Shown here: positions 53,588-63,659 of the stretch, one piece after another
Layout of the letters: every line of letters starts with the position of its first letter
Numbering within the stretch: position 1 is the first letter of the stretch
Assembly (NCBI RefSeq): GCF_900182815.1
Contig: NZ_FXUA01000009.1
Coordinates: 123,102-187,101 of the forward strand
Source: Algoriphagus winogradskyi
Lineage (GTDB): Bacteria > Bacteroidota > Bacteroidia > Cytophagales > Cyclobacteriaceae
Length of the DNA: 64,000 nucleotides
Direction of reading: 5' to 3'
Notes under the pieces: generated by a model
What the model was told of the DNA's origin: nothing
Seen by the model: only the letters and a program-made list of their open reading frames with translations
Databases searched by the model: none
Program-made: the position numbers and the translations under genes

Positions 53588-53617
53588 TTTGGGAACTGAC
53601 TTTAGTCATTAATTTTG
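53588..53617 (+). promoter_or_regulatory. hemN promoter
   Basis: TTTG (53588-53591), an 18-base spacer and TAATTTTG (53610-53617) form a full Bacteroidota-type promoter about 60 bp before the hemN start. The FNR-like palindrome lies within its spacer. Confidence 0.6.
53597..53608. promoter_or_regulatory. FNR/CRP-like palindrome upstream of hemN
   Basis: TGACTTTAGTCA has the TGAC-N4-GTCA form of CRP/FNR-family sites. It ends one base before the -7 box, the same arrangement as at ccoI. Confidence 0.5.
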
Positions 53618-53678
53618 CCTTCAGCTATCATATAGGATCATAAAATGAAGGGCGTTATTTGCAAAAAAGCAAATCCAA

Positions 53679-55037
53679 ATGCCGAATTCAGCCGAATTAG
53701 TCAAAAAGTACAACAGTCCTGCACCCAGATACACTTCTTATCCTACCGTTCCTCTTTGGGAAAATAACTTAGAACCTCAGGATTGGAATGACCTGGTAAA
53801 GAAAGCATTTATAAACTTTGGTGAGAAAGAAGGGATTTCTATCTACATCCACTTGCCTTACTGCGAAAGCTTGTGCACCTACTGTGGCTGCAACAAACGA
53901 ATTACCAAAAACAAACAAGTCCAAGATCCTTACATCGAAGCATTGCTTGCCGAATGGGAAAAATATAAAGCGATATTTAAGTCCCGCCCTAAAATATCTG
54001 GAATCCATCTAGGCGGTGGAACTCCCACCTTCTTTGATCCTTCAAGTCTGGATCATTTGATTTCAACTATTCTGAAAGGCTCAGCTATCAGTCCTAATGC
54101 TGAGTTTAGCTTTGAAGGACATCCGAACAATACAAGTTTTGAACATTTAAAAACACTGAGCGATCTGGGCTTCAACCGTGTAAGCTATGGAATTCAGGAT
54201 TTTGATGAGAAAGTTCAGAAAGCCATCCATCGGATCCAGCCATTTGAGAAAGTAAAATACGCGACAGATTCTGCGCGAATTTTAGGCTACACTTCTATAA
54301 ATTTTGATTTGATCTACGGATTGCCACATCAAACTATCAACAGTCTAAGCGACACATTTAATAAAGTAAATGAGTTAAAACCTGACCGGATAGCATTTTA
54401 TAGTTATGCTCACTTGCCTAGTGCATTTCCTGCACAGCAGAGCTTCGAGCATTTCTTGCCAACAGAGACCGAGAAGAGTGAACTTTATACATTCGGAAGA
54501 GCTCTTCTTGTAAAAATGGGATACGTAGAGATAGGTATGGACCACTTTGCCCTTGAAAACGATCCTTTGACCCTAGCAAAAAACGAAGGCTCTTTGCATA
54601 GAAACTTTATGGGATACACTACTTTACCTTCTAAAATTCTCATTGGGATGGGAGCCAGCAGTATCAGTGACGTGTATTATGCTTATGCGCAAAATGACAA
54701 GACGATTGAGCGCTATAAAGCTGAGACGATGAAAGGAGAATGGTCTATACAAAAAGGACACAGACTCAGCAAAATTGACCTACAAATTAGAAGTATAATT
54801 CTTGAATTGATTTGTAGAAAAGAAGCTGAAATCCCAGTTGAAGTCTGGGAGCAGTTTTCAGAAACTCAAGTTTGGAACCTAAAAGAAATGGAATTAGACG
54901 GTCTTATTTCCATAAATTCTACTCTGATCAAAGTATCCCAAAGAGGAATGAACTTTATTCGAAATATCTGCTCTCAGATCGACCTTCGCCTGTCAAAAAA
55001 TCAAGCTAAAAAAACCCTTTTCAGCCAGACGGTTTAG
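53679..55037 (+). CDS. hemN: oxygen-independent coproporphyrinogen III oxidase
   Basis: The 452-residue radical-SAM enzyme has the 4Fe-4S motif with C62, C66, C69 and the extra C71 (YCESLCTYCGC), GGGTPTFF and YGLPHQT. It makes protoporphyrinogen when oxygen is scarce. Its stop overlaps the safE stop on the other strand by 4 bp. The promoter and FNR-like site upstream, and the cbb3 genes downstream, indicate low-oxygen expression. Confidence 0.95.
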   Translation: MPNSAELVKKYNSPAPRYTSYPTVPLWENNLEPQDWNDLVKKAFINFGEKEGISIYIHLPYCESLCTYCGCNKRITKNKQVQDPYIEALLAEWEKYKAIFKSRPKISGIHLGGGTPTFFDPSSLDHLISTILKGSAISPNAEFSFEGHPNNTSFEHLKTLSDLGFNRVSYGIQDFDEKVQKAIHRIQPFEKVKYATDSARILGYTSINFDLIYGLPHQTINSLSDTFNKVNELKPDRIAFYSYAHLPSAFPAQQSFEHFLPTETEKSELYTFGRALLVKMGYVEIGMDHFALENDPLTLAKNEGSLHRNFMGYTTLPSKILIGMGASSISDVYYAYAQNDKTIERYKAETMKGEWSIQKGHRLSKIDLQIRSIILELICRKEAEIPVEVWEQFSETQVWNLKEMELDGLISINSTLIKVSQRGMNFIRNICSQIDLRLSKNQAKKTLFSQTV

Positions 55038-55735
55038 GGACACATGGTAATTTCGACCTGCTGACTACCATAATCAAAAACTTGAAGATCGGGGCTGAAA
55101 AACATCCCTAATCCGAGTCCACGGAAAATAAATAGAAGTCCTATAAGCACACCGAGGTAGGGAATGGCTTTTTGGATTTTTTGCCTTGCTCCAACTGGAA
55201 CCCAAGATCCTGAAAACATTAATACAAGAAGTAGAGGAATCGTACCCATACCGAAGAAAAACATGTAAGTGGCTCCAAGTAGAGGACTTTGGAAGGCCAA
55301 AGCTGCTATTAACGCCATGTAGACCATTCCGCATGGAAGTAAGCCATTAGCTAAACCTGCACCAAAGAAAGCAAATGGGCCTCCAGCTTTCAGAAATCGA
55401 TTTAGTTGTCTTTTTACCCACATCACTATTCCGGAAAGTGCTGGGATAGTTAAAAATTGATCGGATTTTTTATATGAAAGTGCCATAATCAGTATTAGGA
55501 CTCCCATCGCAATTGAGAAGCCTTGCTGTACTCCCGCCAATGACAAGGAAAATCCTATACTGCCAATAATTAGCCCTAGCAAAGCGTAAGTTATACTTCT
55601 GCCAAGGTTATATAGAATCTTATTATAGAAGAATGATTTGCTCCCACTTCCGCCTACGGCCAAAGCAATTGGCCCACACATTCCCACACAGTGGAATGAG
55701 CCCAAAAACCCAAGTATGAAGGCAGTCCAGAGCAT
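55034..55735 (-). CDS. sulfite exporter TauE/SafE family protein of the cco operon
   Basis: The 233-residue membrane protein has the conserved HCVGMCGPIAL near the start and about six transmembrane helices. In cbb3 oxidase operons this family is placed last and is thought to help assemble the copper centre or move a small thiol or metal. It is adjacent to ccoH with no gap and is the last gene of the operon. The exact substrate is not known. Confidence 0.85.
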   Translation of the reverse strand: MLWTAFILGFLGSFHCVGMCGPIALAVGGSGSKSFFYNKILYNLGRSITYALLGLIIGSIGFSLSLAGVQQGFSIAMGVLILIMALSYKKSDQFLTIPALSGIVMWVKRQLNRFLKAGGPFAFFGAGLANGLLPCGMVYMALIAALAFQSPLLGATYMFFFGMGTIPLLLVLMFSGSWVPVGARQKIQKAIPYLGVLIGLLFIFRGLGLGMFFSPDLQVFDYGSQQVEITMCP

Positions 55736-56161
55736 TTATAGTGTGATCTTTTTTTCCTGATAATGATCAATCCCATTTTCAGTCCAATTGAGCTGAACTT
55801 TCCAATAACCAGGTTTAAGTTCTTTCAGAGGGATTTGAGTAATTCCAGAATGCGTTACTTCAAAGTTCATTTTTTGATCCAAAGAAGAATCAGAAGGACG
55901 GAAAAGTTGGAGAAACCCTTTTGTACCATTCGGCAGGTCAAGTTCTATGACTTTGGATTGCACATCAAAAGAAATCACTTCTCGGTCTAAATCGTCAGCA
56001 GATTTAGATTCATCAATCCTGTCTTGGTATTTTATTTCTTCTTCGTAGTAATTTTCTGTCACCAACTCAATACCATCCATTCGCACAGAGATCACCACCA
56101 TGGTCAAAATCAGTGCAACAAAGCCTATAATTGTAAGTACTATACCCTTTCCCCAATCCAT
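55736..56161 (-). CDS. ccoH: CcoH/FixH-like assembly protein
   Basis: The 141-residue protein has one N-terminal transmembrane helix (near 8-26) and a periplasmic beta domain with a final WTENGIDHYQEKK. This is the typical FixH shape. FixH assists maturation of the cbb3 complex. It lies directly after ccoG (25 bp) and is followed by the SafE gene without a gap. Confidence 0.85.
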   Translation of the reverse strand: MDWGKGIVLTIIGFVALILTMVVISVRMDGIELVTENYYEEEIKYQDRIDESKSADDLDREVISFDVQSKVIELDLPNGTKGFLQLFRPSDSSLDQKMNFEVTHSGITQIPLKELKPGYWKVQLNWTENGIDHYQEKKITL

Positions 56162-56186
56162 AATTGCATCTGATTAATTTTTAAAC

Positions 56187-57599
56187 TCACTTGATTGGTG
56201 CTGTGAAATTCGTCTCAATCTCGTCAATCTTCTCTCCTTTGTAAAAAAGAGCCAATTCTACTTTTTCTTGATTCATTTTCACCTCATCTTGATTTCTTAC
56301 CAAAAAGAACCTTCCTTCAAATTTAGATTGTGCATCCAAAACCAGATGCTGAGCCCCTACAATCTCTACATCCATTCCTTCAGCCAAGGACTTCAACTCG
56401 ACCTCCTGAGGCTCAAAGGTTTTATTGATCAAGGTTATTTGATAGAGATTAGTGACCTTTCCATCTTCCCGTTCTTGATAAGTCATCCCCGGAAATCTAG
56501 TAATTGTAGCAGAAATATCATCTCGCGTAGCAATTAAGGAAACGAAAACCGTTAACAGCAAAACCAAAACTACGATATAAGACTTTACTCTTCCAGTCAA
56601 TAGCTTTTGAAAACCTTGTTTGATACTATTCTCTGATGCATATCGGATCAAGCCTATTGGTCGATCTACTTTCACCATTACCTCGTCGCAAGCATCTATG
56701 CATGCAGTACAGTTTACACATTCCATCTGTATGCCATTTCGAATATCTATACCCGTCGGGCAAACCTGTACACAAAGATTACAGTCCACACAATCTCCCT
56801 TATCTGCATTCTCGGTAGCATTTTTTCGGATAGGTGCTCTTGGCTCTCCACGAACATAGTCATACATCACATTGATGGAGTTGTTATCCAGCATCACGCC
56901 TTGTAGTCTACCATAAGGGCAAACCACCAAACAGGCCTGCTCTCTAAACCATGTAAAAACAAACATGAAGATGCCAGAGAATGCGATCAAACCTATAAAT
57001 CCTGCCATATGTGCTGTCGGTGGTGAAGAAACTATTTCTACCACAGAATCTACCCCAACCAAATATGCCATTACCAAATGGCCGATTAGAAGAGATATAA
57101 AAGCAAAGACAGTAATCTTAATTGATTTCTTGACGATCTTTTCCTGGTTCCAGGGCTGCGCATTCAACGCTCTTTGCTGATTTGCATCTCCCTCAATCAA
57201 GTATTCTATTTTACGGAAAACCATTTCCATAAATAGCGTCTGAGGACAGGCCCAACCACACCATACTCTCCCAAAAGCTACCGTAAAGAGAATGACAAAG
57301 ACAAAGAATATCAGAAGAAGAAAAATAAGCAAATAGGTGTCCTGAGGCCAGAATACTGCTCCGAAAATGATGAATTTCCGCTCAAAAATATTGAACAGAA
57401 GCCAAGGCCTACCGTCCACTTTAATAAATGGTCCAGCAAACAAAATTCCCAAGAGTATCCAAGAAAGGTAGGTTCTGTATTTGTAAAAGAACCCTTTTAC
57501 TTTTTTTGGATAAACCCAATTCCGCTTCCCATCATCCAAGACAGTTGCTAATGAGTCTCTAAATGTTTCAGGATTTAAATGTGGGTTCTTTTTTGCCAT
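56187..57599 (-). CDS. ccoG: CcoG/FixG/RdxA 4Fe-4S protein
   Basis: The 470-residue membrane protein has several N-terminal transmembrane helices. Cysteine sites include CGWACPQTLF and CVVCPYGRLQ and the ferredoxin-like pair CVDCNLCVQVCP and CVNCTACIDAC, then a transmembrane helix and an Ig-like periplasmic domain. FixG reduces or delivers copper for cbb3 assembly. Genes flank it as in the ccoGHIS cassettes of Proteobacteria, although here ccoI and ccoS are at the start of the operon. Confidence 0.95.
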   Translation of the reverse strand: MAKKNPHLNPETFRDSLATVLDDGKRNWVYPKKVKGFFYKYRTYLSWILLGILFAGPFIKVDGRPWLLFNIFERKFIIFGAVFWPQDTYLLIFLLLIFFVFVILFTVAFGRVWCGWACPQTLFMEMVFRKIEYLIEGDANQQRALNAQPWNQEKIVKKSIKITVFAFISLLIGHLVMAYLVGVDSVVEIVSSPPTAHMAGFIGLIAFSGIFMFVFTWFREQACLVVCPYGRLQGVMLDNNSINVMYDYVRGEPRAPIRKNATENADKGDCVDCNLCVQVCPTGIDIRNGIQMECVNCTACIDACDEVMVKVDRPIGLIRYASENSIKQGFQKLLTGRVKSYIVVLVLLLTVFVSLIATRDDISATITRFPGMTYQEREDGKVTNLYQITLINKTFEPQEVELKSLAEGMDVEIVGAQHLVLDAQSKFEGRFFLVRNQDEVKMNQEKVELALFYKGEKIDEIETNFTAPIK

Positions 57600-57650
57600 G
57601 ATCGTAGGCTGATTACTACCGGGAATCGGCTGACTCCCGGTAGGATTAAT

Positions 57651-58583
57651 TTATTCAGCTATCGCTGTGGTATCTCTCGCAACTGAAGTGGTATCTGCAG
57701 GAGCAACAGATTCCATAGCTGGTTCTCCAGCACCCCCTTCATACAATTCTCCTTGTGGATCCTTTGGAGCAGCAGGAGTAGTGCCTTGAAGACTTAAAAT
57801 AAAGCTTGCTACTTCCTGAATTTCCTTAGGGTTAAGCTGATCTTCCCAAGGCACCATGCCTTTAGAAATGACACCATATTTTATTACGGAGAATAGATCT
57901 TTGATATCCCCGCCGTGCAGCCAATATGAATCCGTAAGATTCGGTCCTACGCCTCCCCCACCATCCGCAGCATGACAAGCAGCGCAGTTCGCTTGAAAAA
58001 TAGTATTTCCCGTAGACAAAGCTGCTTCAGAATTATCAAGCGTCACATTGGTTTCATCAAGCGATGCAAGCGCACTCTCGCCTCTAGCTGCAGCTTCTAT
58101 CGCTGCTATCCTTACTTCTTCCTGATATTCCTCAATACCAGTCTTACCATAACCGAGCACCGTATAGAACCCGAAGTAACCTACAGCGATCAAGATAGTA
58201 CCAAAAAAGACATATTGAAGCCAGGGAGGCATAAAGTTGTCAAGCTCCTGAATACCATCATACGAATGGTCTGTCATTAACTTATCTTTTGTTTGCTCCT
58301 CTTGCACATCACCTGTGACAAACTTTAACTTAAATGATTCCCACCAGCTCGGTTCTTCTGCTAGTTCAGGGTTTTCTTTTTGGAAAACGGTAGAAATAAA
58401 CGACATCAGATATATCATCAGGACCAGGAGCAAAATAATTACTCCTATAATGATTCCAATAATTATCAATAGAGTCATTTGATTGGAGTCCATGGCTGTC
58501 AATCCCCCTGACACTTCCTGCGCCAAAACTGGAGTAGAAACCAAAAGACCATTGAATGCAAATAGGGTTAGTAATTTTTTCAT
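57651..58583 (-). CDS. ccoP: cbb3 oxidase subunit III (CcoP), single heme c
   Basis: The 310-residue membrane protein has a signal-like N-terminus, two membrane helices (near 37-63 and 122-143) and a cytochrome c domain with C200-x-x-C203-H204 (NCAACHAAD). Only one CxxCH is present, whereas classical CcoP is diheme. The C-terminus is a Pro/Ala/Thr tail. It overlaps ccoQ by 4 bp. Confidence 0.93.
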   Translation of the reverse strand: MKKLLTLFAFNGLLVSTPVLAQEVSGGLTAMDSNQMTLLIIIGIIIGVIILLLVLMIYLMSFISTVFQKENPELAEEPSWWESFKLKFVTGDVQEEQTKDKLMTDHSYDGIQELDNFMPPWLQYVFFGTILIAVGYFGFYTVLGYGKTGIEEYQEEVRIAAIEAAARGESALASLDETNVTLDNSEAALSTGNTIFQANCAACHAADGGGGVGPNLTDSYWLHGGDIKDLFSVIKYGVISKGMVPWEDQLNPKEIQEVASFILSLQGTTPAAPKDPQGELYEGGAGEPAMESVAPADTTSVARDTTAIAE

Positions 58584-58765
58584 GGCTGTTTGTCGGTTAA
58601 TTCGTTATCATCATCCATTGGTAAAGAACTCATATGGTCTATTACATCTTTTGGAACACGCATGGTCCAAATGGTAATCCCTATAAAAAACAGAACAAAT
58701 ATCACCAGAGAAACCACCGGGAATACTTCCACATTTTCGATCGATCTTAATACTTCTTTGTACAT
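58580..58765 (-). CDS. ccoQ: cbb3 oxidase small subunit (CcoQ-like)
   Basis: The 61-residue protein has one transmembrane helix (about 14-36) and a charged C-terminus. Its place between ccoNO and ccoP and its size identify it as CcoQ, which stabilises the complex. Sequence alone would not be enough. Confidence 0.8.
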   Translation of the reverse strand: MYKEVLRSIENVEVFPVVSLVIFVLFFIGITIWTMRVPKDVIDHMSSLPMDDDNELTDKQP

Positions 58766-58774
58766 GATTTCCGA

Positions 58775-60901
58775 CTAGTTAGATGATGAAACTTTGATAT
58801 CTGTCCCCAATCGCTGCAGATATGCAATCAATGCCACAATTTCAGTATTTGGCATTACTGCCACTCCTGCATCTTCCAGATTTATAGCGATTTTAGCAGC
58901 CTGTGCTTCTAGGTCTTCAACTGCTTTTTGATCATACCCCTCAGGATAAGGAACGCCAAGTTTCTGCATCGTTCTGATCTTTGCAGGCAAATCTGAATAA
59001 TCTAGCTCATTGGTTTTCAACCATGGATATGGAGGCATTAACGATCCAGGAGACATACTTCGAGGATCTTCCATATGGAAATAATGCCAACTATCTGGGT
59101 ATTTACCTCCTACACGATGAAGATCTGGACCTGTGCGTTTAGATCCCCAAAGAAATGGTCGATCATATACAAATTCACCCGCTTTAGAATACTCGCCATA
59201 GCGTTCAGTTTCAAACCTAAATGGTCGAATCATCTGGGAGTGGCAGCCCACACATCCATTGTTGATATAAATATCTCTGCCTTCTAGCTCCAGAGCAGTA
59301 TAAGGCTTTACCGAACTGATAGTCGGTATATTTGATTTTACCAAAATAGTAGGAACAATCTCCACTACGCCACCAATCAAAATAGCAACGGTAGCTAATA
59401 CGGCAAAGAAAATTGGCTTTCTCTCCCATGCTCTGTGCCAAAACTCTCCCACTGGCTTATAAGATTTAGAAAGTGCAGGTGCTGAGTCTTCTTCAGTCGC
59501 TACAAACGTACCTTGCTGAGCAGTTTTAAACATGTTATAGCCCATAAGAATTGCTCCACTCACATAGAGTAACCCTCCAAATGCCCGAAGCATATACATT
59601 GGCACTAATTCTACTACTGTTTGAAGGAAATTACCATAAGCCAGTTTACCCATCTCATCAAATTCCCTCAACATTAAGAATTGAGTTAAAGCAGCCACAT
59701 ACATTGGTAAGGCATAGAAAATGATTCCCAAAACGCCAAGCCAGAAGTGTGTGTTGGCCAACTTAGAGGAATAAATGGTTGTCTTAAATAATCTAGGCCA
59801 CATCCAGTAGAGCATACCGAAAGTCAGGAACCCATTCCAACCCAAACCTCCGACGTGAACATGTGCAACTATCCAATCAGTATAGTGAGCTATCGCACTT
59901 ACATTTTTAAAGGAAAGCATTGGTCCCTCAAAAGTTGCCATACCATAGGCGGTGATGGCTACCACCATAAATTTCAGGACGGGATCATTTGTCACTTTAT
60001 CCCAAGCACCTCTTAAAGTCAACAGGCCATTTACCATACCTCCCCAAGACGGAGCCAAAAGCATCACGGAAAACACAGTTCCTAGTACTTGTGCCCACTC
60101 AGGAAGAGAGGTGTAGAGCAAGTGGTGAGGACCGGCCCACATGTATAGGAAAATCAGAGACCAAAAGTGAATGATTGAAAGTTTATAAGAGTAAACAGGT
60201 CTATTTGCAGCCTTTGGTAAGAAATAATACATCAAACCAAGGAATGGTGTAGTAAGGAAAAATGCTACAGCATTGTGACCATACCACCATTGCACCAACG
60301 CGTCCTGCACACCTGCATAGGCAGAATAACTTTTAAATAACGTTACCGGCAACGCTAATGAGTTCACGATATGTAAGACAGCTACTGTAATGAATGATGC
60401 CAAATAAAACCAGATTGCGACGTACATATGACGCTCTCTACGTTTAAGAATCGTACCTATCATATTGGCTCCAAAAGCTACCCAAACAATAGCTATTGCA
60501 ATATCGATAGGCCATTCTAGTTCTGCATATTCTTTAGACGTAGTCAGCCCTAAAGGCAAAGTAAGGACAGCCGAAAGAATAATTATTTGCCAACCATAGA
60601 AGTGAAACCAGCTGAGTGATTTCTTCCACATAGGAGCTTTCAGCAACCTAGGCATGGAATAATACACCCCTGCAAAAATTGCATTCCCAACAAAAGCGAA
60701 AATTACCGCATTGGTGTGTAGTGGGCGAATTCGCCCAAAAGTAGTATAGGGATTGCCTAAATTAGCTTCTGGCAAGAATAACTGAGTGGCCGCAAGAACG
60801 CCGACTAGCATCCCTATTACGCCCCAGATAATTGTGGCAGCTCCAAAATATTTAACAATCTTATTGTCATATTGAAACCTCTCCAGCATAGTGTCATTCA
60901 T
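58775..60901 (-). CDS. ccoNO: cbb3 oxidase subunits I and II fused (CcoN-CcoO)
   Basis: The 708-residue protein joins the heme-copper oxidase subunit CcoN (about 1-490, many membrane helices with histidines in HVHVGGLGWNG and GHNAVAFFL) to CcoO (about 510-708), which has one membrane helix and the heme site GCVGCHSQ (near 548-555). The start at ATG 60901 (MNDTMLERF) overlaps ccoS by 8 bp; a longer frame would overlap more. The fusion is a Bacteroidota trait. The enzyme is the high-affinity terminal oxidase. Confidence 0.95.
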   Translation of the reverse strand: MNDTMLERFQYDNKIVKYFGAATIIWGVIGMLVGVLAATQLFLPEANLGNPYTTFGRIRPLHTNAVIFAFVGNAIFAGVYYSMPRLLKAPMWKKSLSWFHFYGWQIIILSAVLTLPLGLTTSKEYAELEWPIDIAIAIVWVAFGANMIGTILKRRERHMYVAIWFYLASFITVAVLHIVNSLALPVTLFKSYSAYAGVQDALVQWWYGHNAVAFFLTTPFLGLMYYFLPKAANRPVYSYKLSIIHFWSLIFLYMWAGPHHLLYTSLPEWAQVLGTVFSVMLLAPSWGGMVNGLLTLRGAWDKVTNDPVLKFMVVAITAYGMATFEGPMLSFKNVSAIAHYTDWIVAHVHVGGLGWNGFLTFGMLYWMWPRLFKTTIYSSKLANTHFWLGVLGIIFYALPMYVAALTQFLMLREFDEMGKLAYGNFLQTVVELVPMYMLRAFGGLLYVSGAILMGYNMFKTAQQGTFVATEEDSAPALSKSYKPVGEFWHRAWERKPIFFAVLATVAILIGGVVEIVPTILVKSNIPTISSVKPYTALELEGRDIYINNGCVGCHSQMIRPFRFETERYGEYSKAGEFVYDRPFLWGSKRTGPDLHRVGGKYPDSWHYFHMEDPRSMSPGSLMPPYPWLKTNELDYSDLPAKIRTMQKLGVPYPEGYDQKAVEDLEAQAAKIAINLEDAGVAVMPNTEIVALIAYLQRLGTDIKVSSSN

Positions 60902-61082
60902 AGGAATCGGGTTTTGATGGTTGATCTTTATTTGTTTTTTTCGATTTGTTATCAAAGAGTATTCTTATTGAAGGAGTATAATTATCATCAAATTGGCCGT
61001 CTTTCATTGCCTTGAAAAAAAGGAAAAGAAAACTGCTTGCTAATAACAGACTGATTGCGATTAATAGAAAAATAACCTCCAT
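60894..61082 (-). CDS. ccoS: cbb3 oxidase maturation protein CcoS
   Basis: The 62-residue protein has one membrane helix near the start (about 3-25) and KDGQFDD, the conserved CcoS motif. It follows ccoI by one base and overlaps ccoNO. CcoS is needed for cofactor insertion in the cbb3 complex. Confidence 0.9.
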   Translation of the reverse strand: MEVIFLLIAISLLLASSFLFLFFKAMKDGQFDDNYTPSIRILFDNKSKKTNKDQPSKPDSYE

Positions 61083-61083
61083 G

Positions 61084-63510
61084 CTAAAATGGTTTTGAAG
61101 TTAACAATCCCCTTTTCCAGGCAACAAAATTGGTGGTCAACGTCGTAAAAACAACCACAGAAATACTACTCAAGGGCATCAAAATAGCACAAATTACAGG
61201 GCTCAACAGTCCTTGCACAGCAAGCCCTAGCCCAATTAAGTTGTACAATAGACTTAACACAAAGCTGGCTTTTATTATGAGTCTGCTGGATTTCGCAAAA
61301 CTCAAAAAGCCTGGGATTTTCCCAAAAACAGCTGAATCCATGATCGCATCACTGGCTGGAGAAAAGTGAGAAACACGATCTGACAAAGCCACACCTACCT
61401 CACTCTCCTGCAACGCTCCTGCATCATTCAACCCGTCGCCCAGCATAAGTGTGCAGTGAGAACGATTTAGAGCCCGTAGATAATGAAGCTTATCCGTTGG
61501 ACTTTGCTTGAAATTATAGTTAATGTCTCGACCAAGCTTTTCCTCCAAGTAAGTTTGCTCATGAGGATAATCCCCTGATAATACATGAAGATCATAATCA
61601 TCCTTAAGTTGATTGACGACTTCTCCTGCCTTTTCTCTTAGCCCAGATTCAATTTGGAAATAACCTAGTTCTTGTCCTTCAACAGTTAAGTAAACTACAT
61701 TACCTTTTTGACTATCGATTTTATTTGCGTAGCCCGTAAACTCAGCTGAACCCAGTCTAAAATATTGATTCTTGAAAATAGCTTCAATTCCCGCCCCCTT
61801 GACTTCGATAACCTTCTCAAGGGGTAATCCAGTTTGATTACCTAACCAACTATTGATTCTATTGCTGAGTGGATGAGAAGAACGCTCCACCATTGCTTTC
61901 AATATACTTCTACTGTCTTCAGACAGTGGCTCACCCATATAATTTATGTTTGCATTCGCTGGATCAGTAAGTGTCCCTGTTTTATCAAAAACTACAGTAT
62001 CGATCAAAGCAAGTCGCTCAACTACAGCAGCATTTTTTAAATAAAATTTACTTTTACCAAAAATTCTTAGCGTATTTCCTAAAGTGAAAGGCGTAGACAT
62101 AGCCAGAGCACATGGACAAGCCACTATTAGCACTGAAGCAAAAACTTTGATGGCTGTGGAAAAGTCAATAAACGACCAATAGGTAAAAGCTAAAGTTGCG
62201 ATCAACAGAACAGACCATGTAAATACCGAGCTGATTTTGTTTGATAAAGGCTCCAGTAGTTTCTTGTTACCTTTCTCAAAAGACTCATTATTCCACAAAT
62301 CGGTTAGATATCCTTGAGAAGGCAACTTTTGTACGGTTAATAAAATGGCTTCTCCCTTTTGACGTCCACCAGCATAAACCAATTCACCTTTTTGCTTTGG
62401 AACAGGAACTTCTTCCCCAGTCACAAAGCTAAAATCTATATTGGCTTTAGTACTTAATAAAAGTGCATCCGCTGGAATCAACTCTTCATCCCTAACCAAA
62501 ATCACATCACCTACTTTCAGGCTGGACAACGGAATAACGTTTTCTTGATCCTTAACTATTCTGGTAACTGCTATTGGAAAATAAGACTTGTAATCCCTGT
62601 CAAATTCCAGTGTTGAAAAAGTCTTTTGTTGGTAGATCTTCCCCAGTAATAAAAAGAACAATAGTCCACCAAGGCTATCCATATAGCCTGATTGTTGAAA
62701 AGCGAATATTTCCCAAAGAGAATAAACAAATAGCGAAATAATCCCAAGTACAATTGGGACGTCCATATTGATCTGCTTTTGCTTAATCGAATTCCATGCA
62801 GATAGGTAGTAGTCACTTGCGGAGTAAATAACGACTGGAATAGCAAGAATTACATTTAGATAGCTAAAAAGCCCTCGAAAAGAAGAGTCGATCAATTCAG
62901 CTTCAGAAAAATATTCAGGTATGCTAAAAAGCATCATATTTCCAAAGCAAAACCCGGCAACTGCAAGACGCTGAATTAGGCGCTTGTCGATTCCTGATTT
63001 TGATTTTTCATCAAGGTTAGAAAGGTTAATTCTAGGCTCATATCCTATCGTAGAGAGGAGACTTACTAGCTCTTTGATAGAAACCTTATTATGAAGAATT
63101 TTAATCTGAACCTTCTTTTTAATAAAATCAACTCGACTATAAAAAACACCTGAATTGATTTGATTTAGATTTTCCAGAAGCCAAATGCATGATGCGCAAT
63201 GGATAGCCGGGATGTTAAAAGTGATATGACTTTCAGATTGATTACAGAAGTCAAGGAGACGGTTCGCAGTTTCCTGATCATCAAGGTAATCAAACCGATT
63301 GGATTGAAGTTTCTTGCTCTTCTGGCTTTCTCCAGGATGACTTTCAATATCATAATAAGAACAAAGATCATTCTCAGATAGTACTTCGTAAACCAACTTA
63401 CAACCCTGGCAACAAAAGTTTCTTTCCTGCGAAACAATCACCATGTCATTGCAATCTTCACCGCAGTGAAAACATGTCATTGTACTTGTTGGAAATTTAT
63501 CAACAATCAT
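61084..63510 (-). CDS. ccoI: CcoI/FixI copper-transporting P-type ATPase
   Basis: The 808-residue protein has an N-terminal Cys cluster (C13, C16, C20, C33, C34, C37), a heavy-metal-associated domain with CASC near residue 116, about eight transmembrane helices with the CPC motif (VACPCALAMS, near 467) and the phosphorylation site DKTGTL (near 506). FixI supplies copper for cbb3 assembly. It is the first gene of the operon. The extra N-terminal Cys domain is common in this group. Confidence 0.95.
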   Translation of the reverse strand: MIVDKFPTSTMTCFHCGEDCNDMVIVSQERNFCCQGCKLVYEVLSENDLCSYYDIESHPGESQKSKKLQSNRFDYLDDQETANRLLDFCNQSESHITFNIPAIHCASCIWLLENLNQINSGVFYSRVDFIKKKVQIKILHNKVSIKELVSLLSTIGYEPRINLSNLDEKSKSGIDKRLIQRLAVAGFCFGNMMLFSIPEYFSEAELIDSSFRGLFSYLNVILAIPVVIYSASDYYLSAWNSIKQKQINMDVPIVLGIISLFVYSLWEIFAFQQSGYMDSLGGLLFFLLLGKIYQQKTFSTLEFDRDYKSYFPIAVTRIVKDQENVIPLSSLKVGDVILVRDEELIPADALLLSTKANIDFSFVTGEEVPVPKQKGELVYAGGRQKGEAILLTVQKLPSQGYLTDLWNNESFEKGNKKLLEPLSNKISSVFTWSVLLIATLAFTYWSFIDFSTAIKVFASVLIVACPCALAMSTPFTLGNTLRIFGKSKFYLKNAAVVERLALIDTVVFDKTGTLTDPANANINYMGEPLSEDSRSILKAMVERSSHPLSNRINSWLGNQTGLPLEKVIEVKGAGIEAIFKNQYFRLGSAEFTGYANKIDSQKGNVVYLTVEGQELGYFQIESGLREKAGEVVNQLKDDYDLHVLSGDYPHEQTYLEEKLGRDINYNFKQSPTDKLHYLRALNRSHCTLMLGDGLNDAGALQESEVGVALSDRVSHFSPASDAIMDSAVFGKIPGFLSFAKSSRLIIKASFVLSLLYNLIGLGLAVQGLLSPVICAILMPLSSISVVVFTTLTTNFVAWKRGLLTSKPF

Positions 63511-63659
63511 TGCTATCGATCTTAAAAGTTATTCAAACAAACATCCTAATTCATCTATCCTTGCTAAGCAATAACACGTAAACTAATTGAATGCCTTTCA
63601 AACCTATTATGTCACGAAAGTATGGTATTGAAAAAGCACTATTCCTGAGGAAAAGCAAG

